This document shows, one piece after another, positions 47,936 through 60,400 of a stretch of 64,000 nucleotides of DNA (its first letter is position 1; each line of letters starts with the position of its first letter). Made by a program: the position numbers and the translations under genes. Source of the DNA: Seison nebaliae (taxonomy: Eukaryota > Rotifera > Pararotatoria > Seisonacea > Seisonidae); assembly GCA_023231475.1 (NCBI GenBank), contig JALJEE010002175.1:62001-126000 (forward strand), in the 5' to 3' direction. A model generated the notes under the pieces. It ran no database searches. It was not told where the DNA came from and saw only the letters and a program-made list of their open reading frames with translations.

Positions 47936-48522
47936 TTATTGTAGGAAGTAAATGTTTCAATTCTTCCAATTTTGTTTATCATTCTTTATGAAAATATAGT
48001 TTTACGTTTGAGATTAATGGCGAAATTTTTCAATTTGAGATTCTTCGTCACTGACTTGTAATTAACCCACTTTCCTGCAATTATTAACTGCAATAGTTAA
48101 GTCGTTAAATTGATAACGGATTGAAGAATACGGCTTAACAAATCAAAAACAATTTCAACATTTTAAATTGTAGACAACTTATCCATTTAAAAAGGGAACT
48201 ATTAGAAGTAGAAATTTTAATGAGCATAACATAGAAATCTTCCTTCATCATTGTTTATAATTTTAAATTTATTATTATTACAATTATATAGAAAATTAAA
48301 ATATTTTAATAATTTTTACAAATGACCATTAAAACGTTAAATTTTGAGATTAATTATGAACAGAGACAAATTGACGTCTTTATTTGAAATGCGGCGAAAT
48401 TTACATCAGTTTTGAAGAAAAGATTTACAGAAATCTGTTAAAACTTTTGAAAAATTTGGAAGGGATTTGAGCGCTATGATGAAAGAATATGAATATAAAA
48501 CTGAAAAATAATTTATTAAACT
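47936..48522. other. AT-rich spacer
   Basis: No gene seen on either strand. The 3' flank of the minus-strand gene starting at 49131 lies here. Confidence 0.4.
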
Positions 48523-49131
48523 TCAGAAATTCTTGTACAACTTGAATTTTTTCAACAAACTCAAATAATTTTGAATTCCCGCCTTTCTTTCGTCCAAATA
48601 TTTAGGAATGAGATTATTCGTTTCTGCGTCTGTCTTTTGTGTTTCAGTGTAAATGACCTTTATTATCTGTGAAGACCATTTTGGAACATTCTTGTTCTTC
48701 CTTTGACGACGAAAGAGTGATTCCAAATTATCAAATTTGTCCGTGTCATTTAGTGCCGATTTGGAGAAGAGAGAAATTTCGTAGTTATTTTCAGGTTTGT
48801 GATCAGAAATATCTATGTTTTTCGACACTTTCATATTCTGTTCCGCCAAATCAAGATCGAATGTCGATTTAACCAAATTAGAGTTCTCGAATTCCTTTCC
48901 ATTTTTTCCATCACGTTTCGGTGTTGAACTTATCGGATATGTCATTGGTTTGAATATTATACAATCTTTCTCCAAATTTTCTTTCGATAATTTAGGTTGA
49001 ACATCCTTTTTGTTGTTCTTTCCACTTTCCAACGTCAACATTTGTTTAGTAAACGGTTTTCTTACTTTACGAATCTTACGCACTGTACTCTTATCGCTAT
49101 AACTATATTTCTTTTTATTTCTCAGCTGCAT
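48523..49131 (-). CDS. Unrecognised 202-aa basic protein
   Basis: Single open frame from ATG (49129-49131) to TAA (48523-48525). Strongly Lys/Arg/Asn-rich and probably disordered in the first 130 residues (KKYSYSDKSTVRKIRKVRKP at the start, KPMTYPISSTPKRDGK in the middle). The C-terminal 65 residues look more ordered: LESLFRRQRKNKNVPKWSSQ, then IPKYLDERKAGIQNYLSLLK. Composition and the P-x-W-S motif are reminiscent of small nuclear/chromosomal regulators, but I cannot assign a family. It is unclear whether it is intact, given the neighbouring pseudogene. Confidence 0.55.
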   Translation of the reverse strand: MQLRNKKKYSYSDKSTVRKIRKVRKPFTKQMLTLESGKNNKKDVQPKLSKENLEKDCIIFKPMTYPISSTPKRDGKNGKEFENSNLVKSTFDLDLAEQNMKVSKNIDISDHKPENNYEISLFSKSALNDTDKFDNLESLFRRQRKNKNVPKWSSQIIKVIYTETQKTDAETNNLIPKYLDERKAGIQNYLSLLKKFKLYKNF

Positions 49132-49774
49132 CTTTTCTATTTAATTTTATCCTCTTCTAAATCTTTTGGACATCAACAAACGTTAATTTATTGGATGTAC
49201 TATGAGTAAATTCTCTTTCTATCTTTGTAATATTTCGATTGTGCACATAACTGTACATTGGACAAACTTCAAAAGTTTTCGAAATATAATGAATATTTCA
49301 CTAACTTTTCTTCCGTTTTGTGAAATTTTGAATTTTAAATATTAAGTTTATTCATTTCTATAATTGAACTTTTATTTTATAAATAATTAATGCAGAAATA
49401 TTCCCAATATTTTTGATAAAATTTTTCCATTAAAAATATTTCCAGGCAAGCAATAGCCAAATGGGAATTTTTTTAATAGCAAAAATTTTTTTTTAATTTT
49501 CTTTTGTAATTTAAAGTTTAAGCTTTATTTGGAATAAATGGAAATAAAGTAATATTAAAATATTTCTGATTTGTTTCTAAAATTGTAAATGGAAATTTTC
49601 TAAAAGATCCAAATCTATTTTTAATTGCCCGAAATTTTTTGGGTTTAAAATTTAAGCTTTAATGGAATTTTTTGAAATTATATAACTAAATAATTTGTTT
49701 GACAATCGAATTTAATTTTCCGAATAAATGCAGAAATTCTTATATAATTTTTATGAGAATACTCAAAATTAATA
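49132..49774. other. Divergent spacer upstream of the DPF-like gene
   Basis: 643 bp of very AT-rich DNA between the divergent 48523-49131 (-) and 49775-52345 (+) genes. It contains repeated 'gaaattttt' and 'tttaaagtttaagctttaa' words. Presumably holds both promoters; no discrete element was identified. Confidence 0.35.
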
Positions 49775-52345
49775 ATGACGTTAACGAATCAACATCGATC
49801 TTATAATGACATTGTAAGTAGTTCGAGAAGATTCAATTCAAATTTATTGAACGGAAGAACTAAACGAACATTAATGATCAATTCATCGACGCATTTGTGG
49901 CAGCAGAATAGCAACAACCATTACACAGCGTTTGAACGATCAGTAGATTTGAGAGGATCTCAACGAATTACATATCCGACATGTGATTGGAGGAAATATA
50001 AATCACTTCCATTAGATGGTGATTTGTTGAAGATATTGGACGAGAGAGATGAAGAGAGAATTAAACTGAAATTGAAAGACGAGAAAGAGAAACGATTGGG
50101 GAAACGGAAAATAATCGAAGAAGAGAAGAAAGAATTCAATAAATTGTTGAAGAAAGATGGGAATGTGGTGAAGAATTGTTCGTTGATCGCTGCGAAATAT
50201 GTTTATGAGAAAGAGAGTGAAGAGACGAAAGAAGATGAAGTAATTGTGGAATTGAGTCGATTATTTCCATCCAAGAAGAAATTTGTGAAAAATGAAAAAA
50301 TTCTGAAAAATTTGTCATGTGATAATCTGGTGAAAATGGAGAATGATTCTGATAACAAAAAAGACGTGACAGATCTTCCACCAAATGAATCAAATGGAAT
50401 TAAATGTGAAAAGGAAAAAATTTTAAATTCATCAATTCGGAATGATTCGAAAATTGATAAAAATTCTTCATTCCATCAACAAATGGAGGAGAAACAAATA
50501 ATTAACTTCAATACTCACAACAAGACGAAAGTGAATGAATCGATAATTAAAGAAGAAATGAAACCAATTCCATTTAACAATCAGATAACGGTGAGTAATC
50601 CGTCAACATATTCCAACAAAATATTACCAAATGCAAATCAACATGTCACTTCAAATTCGACGAATGGTCAAATATCAACGACAATTCCATCAACAAATCA
50701 TCATTATCAAATTCCGTCGAATGTTCCACCAGCAAACTATAATCAAATTCCAGGAAATGTTCCCTCAACAAATTTTCATCATCAGATTCCATCGAATATT
50801 CCACCAACAAATTATCATCATATTCCAGGAAATATTCCATCGACAAATTATCATCATCATATTCTAGGAAATATTCCATCTACAAATTATCATCATAGGA
50901 TTCCTGGAAATATTCCATCTACGAATTATCATCAGCAAATTCTCGGAAATATTCCTTCAACAAATCTTCCTCAACAATTTCCTGGAAATATTCCGTCAAA
51001 AAATCATCATCAACAAATTCCTGGAAATATTCCGTCAACAAATCATCATCAACAAATTCCAGGAAATATTCTGTCAACAAATCATCATCAACAAATTCCT
51101 GGAAATATTCCGTCAACAAATCATCATCAACAAATTCCAGGAAATATTCCGTCAACAAATCATCATCAACAAATTCCTGGAAATATTCCGTCAACAAATC
51201 ATCATCAACAAATTCCTGGAAATATTCCGTCAACAAATCATCATCAACAAATTCCAGGGAATTTTCCATCTACTAATCATCAGATATCGACGACAGTTGC
51301 ACAATCGACAAATGGAATTTCTCCATCGGTGAGAAGTGGAAGTGAAATATCAGTTAGTATTCGAGAACAGAAGAAGACTGAAAGTAAAACTGTTGAAGAG
51401 AAAGTGAAAGGAAATCGAGGGACATCAACATCATCGTCGGCGACATCGGTGAAAGCGCTATCAGAAGAGAAACCTTTTAGTTGTAAATTTTGTTCGATTC
51501 GATATAAAACTAAACCGGGATTAACTTATCATCAGAATCGATGTATCTCCAATCCCGCCTCCACCAAATATCAACAGGAACAAGCGAAACGTGCAGCTGC
51601 TGCTCAAGTAACAGCGAAATTGAAGAATGAGGAACGATTAACTACAACGAATAGTCCGAAACAATTTAATGGTTCCTCATCGAATGGTGGTGGTGGTGGT
51701 GGTAGAACTACACCGATTGCTAATAAAACAAAAGAGATGAATCATGTAAAGAATGAGAATAATAATTTGCCATCGGTTATTCAACGGAATTATAATCAAA
51801 TGAGAGGAATGCATATGTCAATGTCGATGATGATGTCACCACAACAAAATCAATTATATCAACAAATGTATCAACAAACTCATGGAACGAATGAAATGAA
51901 GAAGAATGATGAAGATCAAAAAGATCATCATCATCAACAACAACAACAACAACAACAATATATGAGACATCAATTAAATACACAATTATTAATGCAACAA
52001 CAACAACAACAACAACAGCAAAGAATGTTATCATCAAATATGTATAATGTAATGATGCCAAAAGATGTGAATAATTTATCGACAACAAATAATAATAATA
52101 ATAATAATAATAATAATTCAGAGAGTTCTGGTACGAATTCTCCACAATTATTTCCCCCACAAACATTCCATCAATTTCAAATGTGCTCCAAACAACAACA
52201 ACAACAACAACAAGCGTATTATAATTCTTTAGCACAACAACAACAGTTATTGCATGCACAAATGAATCGAGCGAATGCGATCAAATCACCGATACGATCA
52301 CCATCGTCACATTCGTCCATCTCATCTAAACGTGATGGAAATTGA
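49775..52345 (+). CDS. DPF/requiem (d4) family-like protein lacking PHD fingers
   Basis: 856 aa in one exon. Residues about 8-75 match the Requiem/DPF N-terminal domain of BAF chromatin-remodelling subunits (YNDIVSSSRRFNSNLL ... HLWQQ ... RITYPTCDWRKYKSLP). Near residue 567 is the DPF-type zinc finger KPFSCKFCSIRYKTKPGLTYH. Its last ligand is Cys (H-x3-C) instead of His, giving C2HC. DPF proteins normally end with two PHD fingers that read acetylated/crotonylated histone H3. Here no PHD is present before the stop, and CDK5RAP1 begins 88 bp later. Between the two domains lies a Lys/Glu-rich helical region and about 15 copies of a 13-residue repeat (HHQQIPGNIPSTN). After the finger come Ala/Gln/Asn/Gly runs. 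It resembles the PHD-less DPF3a isoform of vertebrates. Confidence 0.78.
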   Translation: MTLTNQHRSYNDIVSSSRRFNSNLLNGRTKRTLMINSSTHLWQQNSNNHYTAFERSVDLRGSQRITYPTCDWRKYKSLPLDGDLLKILDERDEERIKLKLKDEKEKRLGKRKIIEEEKKEFNKLLKKDGNVVKNCSLIAAKYVYEKESEETKEDEVIVELSRLFPSKKKFVKNEKILKNLSCDNLVKMENDSDNKKDVTDLPPNESNGIKCEKEKILNSSIRNDSKIDKNSSFHQQMEEKQIINFNTHNKTKVNESIIKEEMKPIPFNNQITVSNPSTYSNKILPNANQHVTSNSTNGQISTTIPSTNHHYQIPSNVPPANYNQIPGNVPSTNFHHQIPSNIPPTNYHHIPGNIPSTNYHHHILGNIPSTNYHHRIPGNIPSTNYHQQILGNIPSTNLPQQFPGNIPSKNHHQQIPGNIPSTNHHQQIPGNILSTNHHQQIPGNIPSTNHHQQIPGNIPSTNHHQQIPGNIPSTNHHQQIPGNIPSTNHHQQIPGNFPSTNHQISTTVAQSTNGISPSVRSGSEISVSIREQKKTESKTVEEKVKGNRGTSTSSSATSVKALSEEKPFSCKFCSIRYKTKPGLTYHQNRCISNPASTKYQQEQAKRAAAAQVTAKLKNEERLTTTNSPKQFNGSSSNGGGGGGRTTPIANKTKEMNHVKNENNNLPSVIQRNYNQMRGMHMSMSMMMSPQQNQLYQQMYQQTHGTNEMKKNDEDQKDHHHQQQQQQQQYMRHQLNTQLLMQQQQQQQQQRMLSSNMYNVMMPKDVNNLSTTNNNNNNNNNNSESSGTNSPQLFPPQTFHQFQMCSKQQQQQQQAYYNSLAQQQQLLHAQMNRANAIKSPIRSPSSHSSISSKRDGN
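50690..51290 (+). repeat. Coding minisatellite, 39-bp unit
   Basis: About 15 tandem units of 39 bp encode HHQQIPGNIPSTN with variants. Units in the 3' half (about 51000-51250) are almost identical, while the 5' units are more diverged, as expected from recent expansion by unequal exchange or slippage. Confidence 0.9.
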
Positions 52346-52432
52346 TTGACATTTTTTCTTTCATTATTTTCCATTTAATAATAACAATCATTATCTTTTC
52401 CTTCATCTTCATTTATATATTATTAGATCGAA

Positions 52433-54047
52433 ATGTTTCTCATTCGAAATATTCGAATTATTTCTAATCATTTCCGTTTCCATTCGACAATTCCCGTTTT
52501 CGTTGAAGTGTATGGATGTCAGATGAATGTTAATGATACGGAGATTATTTATTCCATTCTCCATCGAAGTAATTTCCAGAATCACATAAAATTGTCAAAA
52601 GCCAAAACTTCTTCCGACGCTCAATGTCTCCTCATCAATACTTGTTCTATACGTGACGGTGCTGAACAACGTATATGGAATCGATTGAAGTCATTGCAAA
52701 GTCGTCGTTCCCACAACTTGACAACAATCGGTATTTTGGGCTGTATGGCTGAGAGATTGAAAAACCGTTTAATTGAGAGTGGTCTAGTGGATATGGTTTG
52801 TGGACCAGATTCCTATCGTACTTTACCATCTTTCATTCGTGCAGCTGCTTCTAAATCTCAATCTCCTGATGAATTGATCGATGTAAAATTGTCAACTGAC
52901 GAGACATATTCTGATGTGATTATCGATCAAATATCATCAAATTCAAAAATTTCTAGATATCTTACCATCATGCGTGGTTGTAATAATCATTGTTCATTTT
53001 GTATAGTACCTTTTGTGAGAGGTGTGGAGAGATCTCTTCCTTTCCAATCTCTCATCGATCAAACTATAAATTTAATAAAGAATGAAAATTGTAAAGAAAT
53101 TATTTTGTTGGGACAAAATGTGAACACTTATCGATATGAACGGGATGATCTTCCTAAACCAATATCGTTTCGTCCATCGCAAAAATATGAATCGAATAAA
53201 AAAGCTAAGGAAGAATTTCTCTCATCAAATTTCAGTTCGAATATATTGCTCCGTTACGAAACCATTTCCACCAGTTATCGATTTGCTCATTTGTTGGAGA
53301 CGGTGGCGGAAATCGATCCTAACGTGCGAATTCGATTTACTTCCCCACATCCAAAAGATTTCCCTGACGAAGTTATTTAATTCCATAAAAATATTAAATT
53401 AAATAAATTTCCATAAAACCGTTCTGCAGGTTCTCCAAGTGATGAAACGTCACAGAAATATTTGTCAATCAATTCACTTACCGGCCCAAAGTGGAAGTAA
53501 TCGAATTTTAGAATTAATGAAGAGGAATTATACAAAAGAAATTTATCTGGAATTGGTGGAACATATTCGTTCCATTCTCCCAGATATTTCATTCACATCA
53601 GATTTTATTGCAGGATTTTGTGATGAAACAGAAGAAGATCATCAACAAACTTTAGATTTGATAGATAAATGTCGATATCGATTTGTTTATTCGTTTCCGT
53701 TCAGTCTTCGTGAGAAAACGAAGGCTCATCGTCATCTTTCAGATAACGTCGATTTTCACACGAAAAGGAGAAGACACGAAGAAATTTGCGAATTATGGAG
53801 ACGAATAGCAACGGAAGAGAATGAGAAATTGATCGGAATGAATCGAATAGTTTTGGTGGACGGAAGAGCGAAAAGGAGGAAGGAAGATCATGTCCAAGGT
53901 AGAATTGATGAAGGCGTTCGATGTAATCTCTTACATCAAGTCAATGGTACGATGTTGAAAGACGGAGATTATGTGATGGTGAAAATTTTATCTGTCTCCT
54001 CTCAATCCGTTTATGGGAAACCGTTAGAACTTATTCAGAATTTATAA
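52433..54047 (+). CDS. CDK5RAP1: CDK5RAP1, mitochondrial tRNA methylthiotransferase
   Basis: Radical-SAM enzyme of the MiaB family that converts i6A37 to ms2i6A37 in mitochondrial tRNAs. Exons are 52433-53371 and 53430-54047 (58-bp intron, GTTATT...CTGCAG), giving 518 aa. The N-terminal MTTase domain has the three auxiliary-cluster cysteines: GCQMNVNDTE (Cys29), NTCSIRDGAE (Cys71) and LGCMAER (Cys104). The radical-SAM motif is RGCNNHCSFC (Cys183, 187, 190), followed by ILLGQNVNTY. The second exon holds HLPAQSGSN and SDFIAGFCDETEEDH, then the C-terminal TRAM domain (VLVDGRAKRR to the end). The first 20 residues (MFLIRNIRIISNHFRFHS) are basic and hydroxylated, fitting a mitochondrial targeting peptide. 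Starts 88 bp after the DPF-like stop on the same strand. AATAAA at 54096-54101. Confidence 0.95.
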
Positions 54048-54095
54048 TTGTTTTTATAAACGAATTTAAATTAATTTTAATTTTAAATTTAATTT

Positions 54096-54101
54096 AATAA
54101 A
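54096..54101 (+). terminator. Candidate polyadenylation signal of CDK5RAP1
   Basis: AATAAA about 50 nt after the stop codon. Further copies follow in the AT-rich spacer, so the exact site is uncertain. Confidence 0.4.
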
Positions 54102-54413
54102 TTCTCTTAATTTCTTATTAAATTTAATAAATTCTCTAATTTCTCAAAAAAAATTTATATAATTTCCTTTCATTTCCAAATAATTTTAATAAATTATCTT
54201 AACTTTTATTCTACTATTAGAACTTTAATAGATCAAATAAACATTCAAGATTAAAATGCGATTTTTGTTCATTTTTTTGGGGAAATTTTGCGAAGAAATA
54301 TCGATGAAGAAAAGATAAAATAGAAATCCATTCACAATTTAAAATTGATAGAGAAAATGATGACGAAGAAATTAGAGGCGAAAAATAGAGAAGTCATTCT
54401 CAAATGTGTCAAT

Positions 54414-57400
54414 TTAATTTTGAAAATGGGCAGAATAAGATTTCTTCAATATCGATCGATAATCGTCATAATTATTCTGATCGTTAAATCTCATTAGATT
54501 CTTTCGTCTAATTTTGTCAATATTGTTGTTGTTGTTGTTGTTATTGTTGTTATTATTGTTATTTGAATTATTCATCGAATTATTTTTATGAGAATTCGAA
54601 AGATTTTGACTCTTTCTATGACAATGACGTTGTTGTTGTTGTTGTTGTTGGGAGTAGTTGAGGAAATGTTGATTTGGAGATAATTGTTTCGATGTTTCCA
54701 TCATACGTTCATGAATCGATGTACTAATGATATCGGCATCAGCATCATCATCCAAATTCACTTGATCATTTGACAATAAATCATCATCCATAAAACTGTT
54801 ATTATCATCCTGGAAACTTAATTGACCATGCATGTCTAATGAAGTGTTATTGGAGCGATTGAGAGTATTCTGGTAACGTTGTGATGAATTGGTCGGCGTT
54901 GAAGATAAAATTCTTCCGTTTTTCTTCAGAGTCGAATAATCGTTGAATGTAATATCGTCTGTCTCTTGTTTCTGTCGGTTCTTCATTTGAAGCTCATATT
55001 GTTGTCGTTTCTGTCGTTCGACCATTCGTTCTCTTTGATCATTCAACATCAAATTCTCTTTCACAAGAAACTTCGTATAATCATTCGGATTGAGTGCCAA
55101 ATTCTTCACATTTCGATTCGGAACATCTTTCGGAATATTCGAATTAATTATCGTCTCTAACGATCTCATCATATTAGCGAGACAAGGCGATTGAGACGTT
55201 TGACAATTCTTCATAATCTCATTCAATTTCTCCTTGTCTAATTGGACGGTTTCGCATCGTTTCTGTTGTTGAATGATATCTCGATAGAATTGAAGTCTCT
55301 GAGTTGTTTGAGCATACACTTCATGAAGTGGGGAAATTCCATCATCATTACCATCATTATTCCTACTCTGATGCATTGCACTTGATGAATTTTCGATTTT
55401 TTCATTTAAATTGTGTAATTTGTCGAATTCTTTTTCGAGACATTTTCTCGTTTCCAAACTGAAATCATCATAATAATCGTGGAGTATTTGAATGATATTT
55501 TCTGGATGTAATTCTTGGAAATTCTTCGAATAATCCACCAAATTCATCCCTTCTCTTTTCTCCGTTGTTTGTCCATTTTCGTCTTCTACCAATGAGTGAG
55601 TGGTCGACCTTTGAGGTGATTGACATTCGGATGAGACTCCACTCGATGAACTAGCCACATCGATCGGTTTAACTTGACTAATGAAAACTCTGTCCAGTGG
55701 CAATTCTAAAGAATCGTGAGAGAAACGTCCGGAATCGGTTGATGATTTATTTTTGGAAGAATCGGAATGTTGATTCAATTGTCGAAGTTCGTTCGATAAT
55801 CTCGACGAGTTAGTATAAGACGAATAAGCGGTAGAAGTGGAGGATGAACCAGTGGAGAATGGAGAACAAAGTGTACCACAATTCATTCGATTTTTCGTTA
55901 TGGTCGATCTCGCTCGATGTGATTTGATCGATTGTTGTTTATCGAGTGATCGACCGAATCGTTTATGGATAGACGGCTCTACCGAATGACTGCGCTTCAT
56001 TTCAGAACGATTCGATTCATCAACAACTGATCTTGCCGATTGTAATAACGGTTTTCTTAAATGACGTTGTCTTTGTGATTTCCATCTTCTTCCTCCGTCT
56101 TTCTCATTCTCTTCACTCATCCGATGATGATATAATAATTCGTTTCTCAATTCATAATTCTCCACTTTCAAATCGGTGAATTTCGTTTGTAGATTCCTCT
56201 CGAACGAGGAAATATAATTTCGGAAAGAATCGAGAAATTTATACAATTCCGATTGTTGTTGGACAACATATTCCGTGTTCAATTTAATCGCCTCCTTCAA
56301 TTGAATATTGATCACATTCTTCTCTTCCATTAGTTCTCGTTTCTCCTTCGATAAAACCGCCACCTTCTCTGAGAGAAGAGAACAAGTTTCCACCATTTTC
56401 AAATATCTCACACATTCCGAATGACCATTATAATCGGCGAGAATGATGGGCGTATGTCCCGCATTGTTCGCTTCTATCGTACTCACATTCAACTCCACTA
56501 AAATTTGCAAGCACGACATATGACCATATTTGGCCGCTAGATGAGCCGCATTATTACTATTATAAGCATTCTTCAAATTGAGACTGATATTCATTTTCAT
56601 CATAATATCACAAATGAATAATAGACATTTATCTTCTCCATATTTCGCAGCGATATGCAACAATGGTTTCTTCCCGTTCGAATGTCTAATTGAATTCGTC
56701 TGATTCATTTCGATGAAATCCGAATAAGGAATCTCTTCAGTTTTTCCTTCATGTGTACTGAAAGAATTACAAATTGGAAATGTACTTGTTGCAGCTGAGA
56801 TTGTCTCGTCATCATTTTCTTCATTTGGATTTATATAATTCTCATAATCATAAAATAACAGATCTTTCCAAGAAGAATGATTCTCAAATAACGTTTTTAA
56901 CACTTCCAATTCTCCGTGCTAAATAGAAATGGCGTTAATATAAAAGAGAAAAAAAACTTAACTTTTACTGCAACACAAGCAGCCGTGAATCCTTTATTGT
57001 CCATGGTGCGCGCCAAAATCGGTTTCTCTTTCAATAGGAATCTGACACTCTCCAAACAACGCTGAGCCACGGCTACATGGAGTAGACTGTTCTCATGTTT
57101 GTCAGAAATGAGAAAGAGATCTTTTTGATTCGAATACAAATTCCTTCCTTCCCAATCTTTTATCAAATTGGCGAAATTCTATGGAAGAAAATGGGAAAAA
57201 ATTATAATTTGAAATAATTTTTAAAATAAAATTTTCAGTATAAAATTTTGCAAAATAAAATTTAAAAAACATTAAAATGTTCCCGGAAAGAAATTGAAAA
57301 TGTTTAAATTTTCAAAGAAAAAAATTTCCTTACAAAAATTTGTTGAATCAAATTGAAATACATGAAAAAGTGTCAAGGAAAGGAATTTTGTTTCAAATAA

Positions 57401-60400
57401 TGAAGATAAAAATGAAGAGAATTTTTTTTGTCACTAGAAAACTTTTATAAATTTTTCAAACTAAAATATTATTTAGGTGGATGAGGCTACGAATCCTTCG
57501 CTGTCACATTCTTTTCGTTCGAATTCTAATGACAAAAAAATAGATACATTATGAGAATGCAGTCAAGTGGAAGAATATAATTGTGTTGTCATTCCACAAG
57601 AAATATTCCTTTCTCTCATCGTATAATCATTGACCGTAATTAGATTTAAGTTGCTCGTCTTTTCCTTAGTCGAGAGAGAATTGTTCGATATTTGTACGAG
57701 AACTGTTGATTTCCTCACCCAGAACAACCGTTAATAAAAATACGAGTGATTCGATTTAGATCGGATGAGATTATTGAATGTTGGAAGATTCCGGGTGATG
57801 GAATATTGGAGAACGACTCACCGGATAATGAGATAGAGTCGGGGAGTAATACTTCTCAATACGTAACATAATTGATAAGTTGCCGAGTGTGGTGTATGTG
57901 GTAGAATAATAGAATGGAATTAGAATCTGATATCTGGTCATTATTCTTTTCTACTCAATGAATTTGTGACAAAGTTTGATGAAAAGGAATGACCGACAAT
58001 GAAAGTGGGTCGAATAGATTTCTTCTTTTTTCTCCACCGCCAATACATGAATTCCATCAGTCTTATTAAATGAATTCCATGATATCTTCCAAGGTATCTC
58101 CTGCCCGATTACGAGCGGCAATTGCTTAATATTGCTCCGAGACAAATGGAAACTTTTCACTCATATGACGTGAACTGTTTGGTTAGACTTAGAGTAAACA
58201 AACAAACTCAATTATCAAATTCCTAATTAATCGATGTACCTCGAAGGCGTTCCTACATTTATTATCTCTTCCTAAACAACGATAATCTTCCCAATTGATT
58301 GGAATTGTTATATTCGTGGGAATAATCCGGAAAAAATAATCAATAGAACCCTATGGTACCACAGACGCCTCTCTCACTTTCTCTCTCTTCTCTTTATCAT
58401 CAATCGGTCAATCGTATTATCATTATCATATATCAGAACTTTCACAAATATCGATCATTAAAGGTGATCAACATGTCTTCCAGAGATGTACTTCATCCAA
58501 TGTACACATGTACTCGCCACCCCTCACACTATCTCCCTTCTAATGCATACTTCTCATACACTCTGATACTGATGATGATGATAATGATGAATGATTGAAT
58601 TTTGAAGCAGAAAAAAGCTTCCCAGACCACGAAGCAAAGATTTAATATAAATAAATGTCGAAAGTGACGTCCATTGGGAGAATTTTCTAATCAGATACAG
58701 GAATATGTACATTGATAAATTGGGAGAAGAAAACGATTATCTGAATATTTCCTCCACAATTCCTCTGAACGACCAAACTGTTCTGGAAGAAACATTCACA
58801 TGAGAACCATTCGCTTTCAAATGAAGCATACCAAATTGGGAGAAAAAGAGAGTGTGAATTGTTTTCGTTTATCTTATCAAATGTCTTCGTTAGAAGGGTA
58901 ATTTGACGGGAAGAAGTTTGAAAGAAATTCCTGAGAATTCATTTAAAGTTTTCGAATTAGACGAGAAAAAAAATTGGAAAATCGTTTGAGATATATTATC
59001 AATCAGACAACGAGATTCCATATGAATGAATGAATTAAAAGGAAACTCTTTCTCTGAAGAATATGAAGCAATTTGGTTGATGGTGAGAATGTGAAGCAAG
59101 TAGTAATAATTAACGAGAACTGATAATGGAAAAAGATTTTTGTTTTCATTTCGACATTTGTAGTTGTAAAAAGAGTGAACAAGTGAACTCCGATCAGTTT
59201 TATGTTTTCTCTTACCTTTTGTTTCACATGCGAACAATGGAAATGGAAATGTATTCCGTTATAAAAACACATTTAGAGAATTGAGTACAATGACCAATTC
59301 ATATAATATGATGTCAGGAGAATTGTTTGCAACTACGACGAGTAGTCACGATGGCGATACACTGTTGTCTAATGCTGGTAAATTAATGGTATCTTTCTCC
59401 AATTGACAGAATTATTTTCAGATGGAATTGATGTTTATTTCTAATGATTTTCCTTTCCTACCATACTCAGATTAGCATTCGTCTTACATAATTTATGAGT
59501 TGGTAAATATGGGTGAGGTAAATTACGTGAACATTTAGAATTCCTTCTACAACTGAACCCTGAGACGAAGGCAAAGAAAATTGATAAATAATTTTTTGGT
59601 TGATTAATCAATTGAAAACAGAAAAAATTGTTCTGTTATTAATCAACCAATTTTCTCCAGGAGGAATATGAGTCGTATCGATTTATATAAAAAACAAGAA
59701 TTCTCTAATTGTTTCGTTGGTTGGGGAAAGTAGAAAACGTTTAGGCTTAAGGCGAAGTTTATTTGACTGAACTAGAATTGTGGAAATCTTTCGATTTCGA
59801 ATCAACAAATATCGTCACTTTATATGACTGAATGTGAAGAGGATTGATTGTGGAATAATTTATCATGTTAGTGAAGTAGATCGATTGATGAATTGTGTAT
59901 ATGATTCTACATTTGCATATGCAATATCATATAATTTAATTTATCTCCACAATCAAATAAGTTGTTGATTTGGGGAGAGGAAATGACCAATGGCTATTTG
60001 GTGGTCTATCTCCAATTCCATGTATCTCCTCCTCATCCACGAAGTGTATTGTCAAGTTGTAAAGATGAGAAATGGAATGAACAGTCCCACATCTCTCCAA
60101 CACCATAAATCTATGGTTTGATGGTAGAAATGATGGAAATGGTGGGAAGAGTAGATATAGTTTCGATTTGTTGAGAATGTATGGAGATGTTTGATCTATC
60201 AATTCACAATTGGAATATACATCAGATGCTGCTACTCTTTCTTATTATAATTGATTAAGGAAAAATAGTTTATGATGTCGAATAAACATTTATTAGATGA
60301 TTCGACTTGAATAAGAAGAAGAAGAAGAAATTCATATTTCTCCCACAATGAGGTTGGTTTAAAGAGGTTACTCTTCAAGAAACATCTGAGGAAACATGAT

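Noticed and set aside
50646-51269. Antisense Glu/Asp/Phe-rich repeat ORFs (EYFQEFVDDDLL units)
   Set aside because: They are the reverse reading of the 39-bp minisatellite of the DPF-like gene; periodic repeats keep all frames open.
51777-52259. 160-codon antisense Val/Tyr-rich ORF
   Set aside because: Reverse complement of poly-Gln/poly-Asn codons; low complexity with no ordered sequence.
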